DNA from: Juglans regia
Lineage: Eukaryota; Streptophyta; Magnoliopsida; Fagales; Juglandaceae
Assembly (NCBI RefSeq): GCF_001411555.2
Contig: NC_049912.1
Span: 1,877,001-1,941,000, forward strand
Direction: 5' to 3'
Length of the DNA: 64,000 nt
In this document: positions 57,042-64,000 of the stretch, in pieces
Layout: each line of letters opens with the position of its first letter
How positions within the stretch are numbered: the stretch's first letter is position 1
Made by a program: the position numbers and the translations under genes
Notes under the pieces: generated by a model
What the model was told of the DNA's origin: nothing
Database searches by the model: none
Seen by the model: the letters and a program-made list of their open reading frames with translations, nothing else

Positions 57042-57279
57042 TATCAACATAAAGCATTCAGCCACCTCATCAAAGGAGGGAATGGACACATCATCAAAGA
57101 ATATAGCAGCAGAATCTTAGCCTAATTGTACAGAATGTTGCCTTGTAACAGTAAGAAAATTTGTTATACTTTCTCTTCAGTTATTGTAACCATTTTATTT
57201 TTTACTTTCATGTATAAATTCAACCATCAATGAAATGAAATATATGTTTCTGACTTCAGCCTAATATGAAATTTTATTA
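57042..57279 (+). repeat. 3' LTR of copia element 3
   Basis: 238 bp, TATCAACATAAAGCATTC to GAAATTTTATTA, preceded by the purine tract GAGGGGGC at 57033-57040 and followed by the ATATC duplication. Confidence 0.92.
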
Positions 57280-57284
57280 ATATC

Positions 57285-58758
57285 TAAAATTATTCTTTAT
57301 AAAAAGAAGTTTACAATTAGACGTAACTTAATATGATACATTAATCTATTTATTTTATAATAAAAAAATTATAATTTAACATATCATCGTGTAGCAACTA
57401 GCCACGTTACAAAATTATATAATTTGTAAGCTTTATATTATAAGAATTGACGGCATTAAATATTAAGAAAGAGTAAATGAAAAGCATATACACAAGCAAG
57501 GGCGGCCGGCCAGGACGTTGGACGCTAGTTCCAAGTAATTAAAGAATTACGTGCACGGGGAGTGGGGGATCGACGGGCCGGAATAAATGGTGTCTGGCCA
57601 CCCAATCTGTAAGTAACGACGTCGTCGGGATTCATCTGTATTCATATTTCATTCATTAATCATGCCTACCCCCCCGGCCATCACACTCTGATCAGATCGT
57701 GATCTATGTATATATGATCATCCAGCTTAATTACGCCAGCTTTGCCGGATTGTTGGGGGAAGAACTTCGTAAATTTTCCCAGAACCTACCAGCTTCTATC
57801 TCATCTCTCATTCCACGTGACCTTTCAGAGGCTTTGCATGCAGCGAAGCACCACCGTGCATACATGCATGGACTCCTCGATCCACACCATGCCACGTACG
57901 TAGTCTAGATAGACTCCTGGCCTCTGGCCTCCACCATATTTTTTTTCAAAACCACGCCGGCCAACATCTTTTCATAATAATGGTATCTCACTCCTCTTAC
58001 GTACGTACCTTTCACCATTTCATATCAGCTTTTGTTTGTGGTATATATATGTGTGTGTGTGTGTGTACTGCATGATAGCAACCCGGGCATGAGGCTGCAC
58101 AGAACAAGCATTAATATCAAGTGCCTAGCTAGGTAGCTCTACATATAATATACATGCATGACCCTCTTTATTTTTCTAGCTTTATTTGACATTAATATTG
58201 AGTACTAGTACTATATATACTGATGGCCCTTTCATTTCTCTTTTATGGGATAGACTTTTGATCACCCTTTCGTTTCATCTGCCTGCCTTTGGCTGTGATC
58301 ATCTGCAAGAGTACTGCAAGCATGTGTACAAGGCGGTTCGGACCAATATGCATGCAACAATCATAAATAATACCAATTAATATTGTGACAAAAGTTTTTT
58401 GATATTATTTCTCAACCATTAATGAACCTGCTGGCCTAAACCACCCCCATGCAGTACGGGCCACGTACGTACAAAAGTTGGCAATGAATTGCGTTGAATG
58501 TCCATACTCTTATCTCGAGCATTTGTCCATGCATGCATCCATGGCCCACCAAGATAACAATTAATTTATATATATATATATATATATATGAATAAATATA
58601 AATAACAGCCATTATTTAGGAGTAATTATTTTATATATTTGATGTAGTATCATCTAAACTACATATACATTTTCTAAAAATAAAAAACAAATAGATCACA
58701 TGCATCTATATAGTGTATGCATTGTGTGCACCACTATAATAGATATTATATAGAATAA

Positions 58759-58800
<42 letters not shown>

Positions 58801-58889
58801 CCGGTTTAATTTATAAATAGAATTAGATCCACCATTAATTCAAGAACATTCGAGAGATCAGTACTGGATGGAGAGTTACGTGTATGGAA
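57285..58889. other. Intergenic region, no gene recognised
   Basis: A mixed-composition stretch 57500-58100 (GC-richer, with GGCCGGCC-like words) holds a small open frame 57699-57908 without recognisable domain. A (GT)n run lies at about 58049-58066 and long (AT)n runs at about 58566-58590 and 58763-58796. Confidence 0.45.
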
Positions 58890-59575
58890 AATGCTACATG
58901 CCCCGATGGGAGCTTCCGCTGGGCTGTAGCATTTTTTTATCTATTTTTTTTAATTTATTTTTATATAGATATTTTTAATAATTTTAAATATTTTAAAAAA
59001 TAAAATAAAAATTACAATATTATTAAAAAATACATTCTTAATCACGAAATAGAATAAAATATTTATTCTACTTCGTGATTAAGGAAATATTTTTTAATGA
59101 TTTTTTTTTACTTTCTGATTATGGAAGTGTTTTTAATGATATTATAAATTTATTTTATTTTTTAAAAATATTTAAAAGTGTAAAAAAAATCTATATAAAA
59201 AATAAATTAAAAAATGCACATAGGAAAATATATGCTAAGCCCAACGGGTGTAGCATGTCCATTTTAAATATTTAAAAAAAATCATAATATTATTAAAAAA
59301 TATTTTCTTAATCATGAAGTAAAATAAAAAATTATAAAAAATATTTTTTTTATAATTTTTTATTTTACTTCATGATTAAAAAAGTATTTTTTAATATATA
59401 TTTTTTTACTTTCTGTATTTTCTTAATAATATTTTAAATTTATTTTATTTTTTAAAATATTTTAAAATATTAAAAAATTTATATAAAAATTTATTTAAAT
59501 AAAATAAATATAAAATAATACTACAGCCCCAGCCCAGCCCAGCGGGACTGTAGCATCACGCTTACATGTACAGTG
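58890..59575. repeat. Tandem foldback MITE array with GCTACAGCCC-type ends
   Basis: Three similar GC-rich words space the array: TGCTACATGCCCCGATGGGA with GGGCTGTAGCA (58892-58932), AAGCCCAACGGGTGTAGCA (about 59237-59256) and CTACAGCCC...GCGGGACTGTAGCA (59521-59556). Between them are two AT-rich palindromes, TTCTTAATCACGAA...TTCGTGATTAAGGA at 59034-59086 and CTTAATCATGAAGTAAAATA...TATTTTACTTCATGATTAA at 59308-59378. This looks like two related foldback elements in tandem. No coding capacity. Confidence 0.7.
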
Positions 59576-61227
59576 CTAGCTAGCTTAATTCACGTCAGAC
59601 TTTTAACCTTAATTATTTACCAAAACAATTTATATAAATCATTGCACTATATAATATATTCTTCTACAATTAATTAATCTGCATTTTTATAATTAAATTG
59701 CACTAAGCAATCTTTTTCCTAATTTACTAATCCTCTAAATCTCACCTTTTTATTGTCAAATTAAATATAATCATAAGTTATGCAATCATTACGTTTTCTT
59801 TAAATAAAAAATATATATATTATTAAAAATTACTTTTTTACAAGAATTCTATAATTAAAAATAATATACAAAAGACACATAATTTATGTTTTATTTAAAT
59901 ATAAAAATAATTTCATCTCATCTCATCTTATCTCATCATTATAATTTTTTTAAATTTTTATATAAAATATAATAAATTTTTTAAATTTTAAAATAATATT
60001 TTATTAAATTTTTAATTTTTATCTAAAACGACCGCATCTGCAGTCTGCAGTCCCTCAATGCGTAATAAAATGTTGAAAGCAGGGCAACAGTTAAAAGGCA
60101 CGTACACACTAAATGGGAGTACATTTTCCAATGGCCAATGATCCAATGGACATATATACAACCTGTCACTACCAACTTACAGCCTGGCAAACCTTGCCCA
60201 CAGATCGATAAAGTTTCCCTACATTTTTTTTTTCTGTCCCATCATTTTATCTCATTTATACTTTGGCCTTTATGAATTTTAAGCTATTTTATTTCCATCC
60301 TTTAAATCAATGACAGCTTATACCATTCAATACTAGAAAATTAAAGAATTTGGCAAGTGTATATTGCTGCTCGGTAGCTTTGAAAACTTGAAATAAACCA
60401 ATGTTGATAGATTTTTCAAAGTCATGTTTGAAAATTTGAAGTGAAATTTATAGTTAAAAGAATTCTATACATTAATTACTATTAATTTTTATCTTATATA
60501 TTTATAATTTTTTTATATAATGTGAGAATATTTTTCATAAGATGTAAGGATGTTTTTCATAAAGTGTGATATGTGAGATAGTAAATAATAATTAATAAAA
60601 AAAATTTTATTATCATTATAATCATCATCTTTAACGTATTGATAAGATTTAGGCTACGTTTAGATATAGAAAAACTCTAAACCTATCTTATCTCATCATT
60701 ATAACTTTTTTAAATTTTTATATAAAATATAATAAATAATTTAATTTTTTCAAATCTCAAAATAATAATAATATTAAAAAATAATATGTTAATAATATTT
60801 TATATAATTTATCTAAAATTATCTCATCTTATCTTATTTCATATCGTTTTATTATTTAAATTTTACTATCCAAATAAGTGATCAGAGGATCAAATTGAAG
60901 CATTTCAAGTAATAGAGAAAGAAACTCGAATTTAGAATGCTTGCAAGGACTAGAAGAACATTTCAAGGGTTTGGATCAACAAAACGACAAATCCGAGGTG
61001 GAAACAAATGTACAAACTTCGAGGAAGTACGCCATTGCAATTTGCTTTGCTGCTATATATATTGGTATGCACCATCCCAGGTCCCCAACACCCTCTTTAT
61101 TCTGCAATAAAATTACTCCTTTCCCAAACTAAATCCTCGATCTCCATTCATCGCCCACTTCGATCCTCTATTCTATATTGGTCTTTTTTCTGACTCGTTG
61201 GAATCGGATCCAGTTGGCACAACACAA
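59576..61227. other. Intergenic region and upstream of the DUF4228 gene
   Basis: AT-rich. Two relatives of the TTA-flanked MITE family are visible at about 59913-60035 and at 60652-60880 (the latter starting GGCTACGTTTAGATATAG after TTA, with a right end like CTATCCAAATAAG). The last 200 bp, more pyrimidine-rich, are probably promoter and leader of the DUF4228 gene. Confidence 0.5.
60652..60880. repeat. MITE of the TTA-flanked family
   Basis: It starts GGCTACGTTTAGATATAG directly after TTA (60649-60651). The right end reads TTTTACTATCCAAATAAG, inverse of a TTTGGATAGTAAAA start. The interior shares TTATCTCATCATTATAACTT and AATAATAATATTAAAAAATA with 10658-10841. Confidence 0.6.
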
Positions 61228-61719
61228 ATGGGTATTTGCAGTTCGTCCTGCTCGACGGACGTCGCCACGGCCAAGCTCATCTTACAAGACGGTCGGCTAC
61301 AAGAATTCTCGTATCCAGTTAAAGTTGCTTACGTTCTGCAAAAGAACCCCACGTGCTTCATCGCAAACTCCGACGAGATGGACTTCGACGACTTCGTATC
61401 CGCGGTGAACGAAGACGAAGAGCTTCAACTTGGTCAGCTTTATTTTGCTTTGCCGTTGAGTAAGCTGAAGCAACCACTCCAGCCCGAGGAAATGGCTGCA
61501 TTGGCGGTCAAAGCTAGCTCCGCGTTGATGAAGGCAAGTGGCGGTGAGAAATTTGGGTGGGGCGGGAAACCGGTTTCTCCGATGGTTTTCCCCGGCGACG
61601 AGCTGATGTCTCCGAGAAGAGCAGTTTCCGGTGGCGATGCCCGTGGTGGGTTGAGGAGGGGAAGGAATGGTGGACGGGAAAGAAAGTTTACGTCAATGTT
61701 GAGAGCAATACCCGAATAG
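61228..61719 (+). CDS. DUF4228 (PADRE-type) domain protein
   Basis: 163 residues, single exon. The N-terminus MGICSSSCS has Gly2 and Cys residues suited to N-myristoylation and palmitoylation, so the protein is probably membrane-anchored. The domain follows the family pattern: AKLILQDGRLQEFSYPVKVA (residues about 15-34), VLQKNPTCFIANSDEMDFDD, LQLGQLYFALPLSKLKQPL and PEEMAALAVKASSALM (about 67-110). The tail is basic and Gly/Arg-rich and ends RKFTSMLRAIPE, typical of these plant proteins. Members are often induced by stress and pathogens, but their biochemistry is unknown. The start is the Met of MGICSS. An upstream in-frame Met at 61198 would add ten residues and bury the myristoylation site, so it was not used. 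Confidence 0.9.
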   Translation: MGICSSSCSTDVATAKLILQDGRLQEFSYPVKVAYVLQKNPTCFIANSDEMDFDDFVSAVNEDEELQLGQLYFALPLSKLKQPLQPEEMAALAVKASSALMKASGGEKFGWGGKPVSPMVFPGDELMSPRRAVSGGDARGGLRRGRNGGRERKFTSMLRAIPE

Positions 61720-62129
61720 AGGGGTACTTTGGGAAATGAGGGGGTTGGCTGTGTAAATACCGTAATCCTTTGGGGTTAAATTGTTTCAATTTTGTAGCGT
61801 TTCAAGTCGTAGAGCTGTTTTCCGTGGATGCGATGATGTGATTAGTGGCTAGCACTGTACCCCGTTGAACGTTTTTGTTTACTTTACTGCCTGTCCCCCA
61901 CTGAAGGGTCATGTTACAATTTTACCCTTACTTATTGGTCGATCGATAACTTAGAAAGTAAGAAAGTTGGAAGGAATCCATGAGCATGTACGTTATGTAT
62001 ATGTATAATATGAGAGCGGCAATATTCACGTTGCAATGTCCAGAAGGAAGAGAACAATAATCTGAGAATGCTGCCATACATGTCTCCCAAACATGATGAG
62101 GAAATACAACTTGAGTGTTTATGTGTCGT

Positions 62130-62170
<41 letters not shown>

Positions 62171-63832
62171 TGGAGTTGGAAGCTTTGGTTGACTCGGCAA
62201 CAGTAGGTGGGGTTAGATCTGCAGAAATATTAATAAAAGATGAGGAGGAGGCAGAGATTCTTTATAAAATCAACAGCTAGACAAGCATAGCTGTGTGATC
62301 AGTGGCACATTAATCATTCTACTAATATTAGTGTTGATGATGGAGTTTTCGTTTTACTTTCTTACAAATTCCCCAGAAATATTCATTTTTATATCGGGAA
62401 AGGAAATTAAGGCTCAAATTATGGAATTAATGAATCATTCAAAGTTCTTTCCAAACCATCATTCCGATTTTGGGTGCCAGACCAAATATAACCTTTGATT
62501 TTATCACAATCCTGAGTATATATCATGAAAGTAATGCATGAAATGTATACGATGCAGTAACAGTATTGATATGGCTTCAACCATGCGCAAAACTAGAATT
62601 TGGTACGTGAGAGGCGATTAGTAAAGTGTGTCGTATGTAAGGGTGAATAGTAACTAATATTTAAAGTAGCAAAGTGTGTCATCGACATTTAATATTAATC
62701 ATATAAAGTTGTTATCTAGGAATAAACTAAATTATTAAAGTCATCCATCTAAACCTCTCAAGTGAACAATAAAAATTACTACTGATATGACTACAACTCT
62801 ATTTGCATGTATGTATGAGATGAGATGGGAAAAACAAATTCGATTGAAAAATGATAATTATAGTTTTAGAATATGAAAGTCTTGGGTATAGACATTTTTT
62901 TGAGAGTTGGAGAGGTTTGATTTTCTAAATTTGATGGGGGCTTCAAAGAATAAGCACACATGTATGCATATTGCATTAGCCAAACTAAACCGACCTTTTT
63001 AACTTTTAATACATTCATGTTCCTTTTTTGAGTTGGAGAGGATAATCCAGAAGGTTGAAAGCCAGCTGGCTGAATCCGATGATGATTGAAAAGCTGAAGG
63101 AGTTGCCTACAAAAACAAATTAGCACGTTTTGTGTTTTGTTCCCCCCACCACCCAAAATGATTATATGATAAAGAGTAATAGGCACGAGATCAGGTTAAT
63201 TGGTTGCTGAAGAATTTGTATATAGAGTTCAAGGCATGTGATAAACAAGTGGGAATCAAAAGGATCGATCCAACAAGGGAACATTATGAGCTAGGATTGT
63301 TGGCAACCATCATTATATGTGCAAGTTGGTGATCTTGATCAGCTTCTCTTGATCAGTAGGTCCATCATTTCAAAGGTACTGTTGAACTGTGACACTTAAT
63401 TCTGTCTAAATCAGCAGTAAATAATGTTGTAGAGTACATATATTGTGTCTTTGAATCTTAGATTTCCGATAAAAGTTCAAGCAAAACTCGATCCATTACT
63501 ATTGTAATCTTAGAACTCGAGCAATTAGTAATCATTATACAGTTTAGATCATAAATGAAAAAACGCAAATGATCTTTACATTTCACAATGCAGAATCTCC
63601 ATTTTTTTTCAAAAATATATTAATACTAAATACTTTCTGTGGGGAAATTACAATGAGAGATGGAGAAACATGATGTAAGTAACAAAAAGCCATAGATCAC
63701 ACATGTATCCCAGCTTTTGATCTGGCTTCACGCTCTACTTTGTACAAAAGAAAAGTATACTTTCTCTTAAATATAAATTCTTCCGAACATTGCAATCTAC
63801 CTCAAGCATTATGCAGAGTTCCATGCAAGCAA
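61720..63832. other. Intergenic region, no gene recognised
   Basis: 3' UTR of the DUF4228 gene and AT-rich spacer. Short frames (62068-62280, partly made of a GA repeat; 62866-63186 on the minus strand) have no recognisable domain. The part near 63700-63832 is probably the 3' UTR of the minus-strand gene at the right edge. Confidence 0.45.
62134..62167. repeat. (GA)n microsatellite
   Basis: An uninterrupted GA run of about 34 bp, translated in one frame as an Arg-Glu repeat. Confidence 0.95.
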
Positions 63833-64000
63833 TCACTTAACCAGCTCTTTAGAGATCAAATACCGAAAGGTGAAGTTGTGAGGAACCCACACGATGCTCT
63901 TGCGGGACTTCCCTAGCTGATATTGCTTAACATTCTTCCTCAAAGATTCAGGCAACGACTGTTGGATCATCTCCATCACTCCAGCTGGACACAAACCAGA
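63833..64000 (-). CDS. C-terminal end of an unidentified protein (5' part outside window)
   Basis: The minus strand is open from the window edge to a TGA at 63835-63833, 55 codons. The end reads MEMIQQSLPESLRKNVKQYQ, then KSRKSIVWVPHNFTFRYLIS and KELVK. The composition looks like real coding sequence (basic, mixed hydrophobic, no low complexity). I do not recognise the family. It could also be a chance frame or a transposon piece, as there is no homology evidence here. Confidence 0.4.
   Translation of the reverse strand, partial: SGLCPAGVMEMIQQSLPESLRKNVKQYQLGKSRKSIVWVPHNFTFRYLISKELVK

Larger units (their letters stand above)
53692..57279 (+). mobile_element. Ty1/copia retrotransposon 3 (Ale/Retrofit-like), integrase deleted, with 5-bp target duplication
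   Basis: Two 238-bp LTRs (53692-53929 and 57042-57279) flank a short internal region of 3.1 kb. ATATC lies immediately left (53687-53691) and right (57280-57284), a perfect 5-bp target duplication. The primer site TGGTATCAAGAGC starts at 53930 with no spacer, and the purine tract GAGGGGGC ends at 57040, one base before the right LTR. Reading order: gag, zinc knuckle, protease, post-integrase segment, RT, RNase H. The integrase core is missing. Several stops make it non-functional. Confidence 0.92.

Noticed and set aside
62068..62280. 70-codon frame with an Arg-Glu repeat
   Set aside because: The repeat is the translation of a GA microsatellite, and the rest has no resemblance to a known protein.
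1..64000. CRISPR arrays, bacterial operons, organelle DNA or a specialised-metabolism gene cluster
   Set aside because: No regularly spaced short repeats with unique spacers, no operon structure, no organelle genes, and the genes present belong to unrelated pathways.

Overview
This is a window of a plant nuclear genome, very probably a eudicot tree. The genes have GT-AG introns, long AT-rich introns and intergenic stretches, and products found only in plants: a wall-associated kinase, a COR413 cold-regulated membrane protein, chloroplast PsbO, a CASP-like protein, an intronless PPR protein and a DUF4228 protein. Abundant Ty1/copia and Ty3/Tat retroelement debris and small TTA-flanked MITEs fit this. 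The repeat style reminds me of Fagales (walnut relatives), but nothing here proves it.

Layout. 1-3.4 kb: decayed Tat/Retand-type Ty3 element on the minus strand, with an antisense ORF and a 109-bp tandem repeat. 4.6-8.3 kb: WAKL14-like receptor kinase (+). 9.4-9.85 kb: two abutting MITEs. 10.25-11.25 kb: a 68-residue Cys-rich protein with a MITE in its only intron. 12.4-13.8 kb: COR413-PM (+), four coding exons. 14.85-15.75 kb: a promoter with site II and telo-box motifs, followed by three box C/D snoRNA candidates whose guides match 25S rRNA as I recall it. 17.5-18.2 kb: LINE fragment. 19.0-20.6 kb: PSBO (+). 23.9-26.9 kb: CASPL5-type gene (+). 27.7-33.1 kb: Tork-like copia element (-). 34.0-40.2 kb: a second Tat/Retand-like derivative (+) with gag-protease, a 115-bp tandem repeat and an antisense ORF. 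41.4-43.4 kb: PPR protein (+). 44.0-49.4 kb: second copia element (+), with a nested insertion in its reverse transcriptase. 53.7-57.3 kb: third copia element (+), with matching 5-bp target duplications, LTRs that do not end TG...CA, and an in-frame loss of integrase. 58.9-59.6 kb: foldback MITE array. 61.2-61.7 kb: DUF4228 gene (+). 63.8-64.0 kb: C-terminal end of an unidentified gene (-).

The host genes are unrelated single genes with no cluster logic: wall sensing, cold and membrane, photosystem II, membrane scaffold, organelle RNA processing. I found no biosynthetic cluster, defence island or CRISPR. The least expected content is the snoRNA cluster, the pair of Retand-like elements sharing one unusual architecture, and the integrase-less copia element. 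All splice structures were deduced by eye from reading frame, splice sites and family resemblance.
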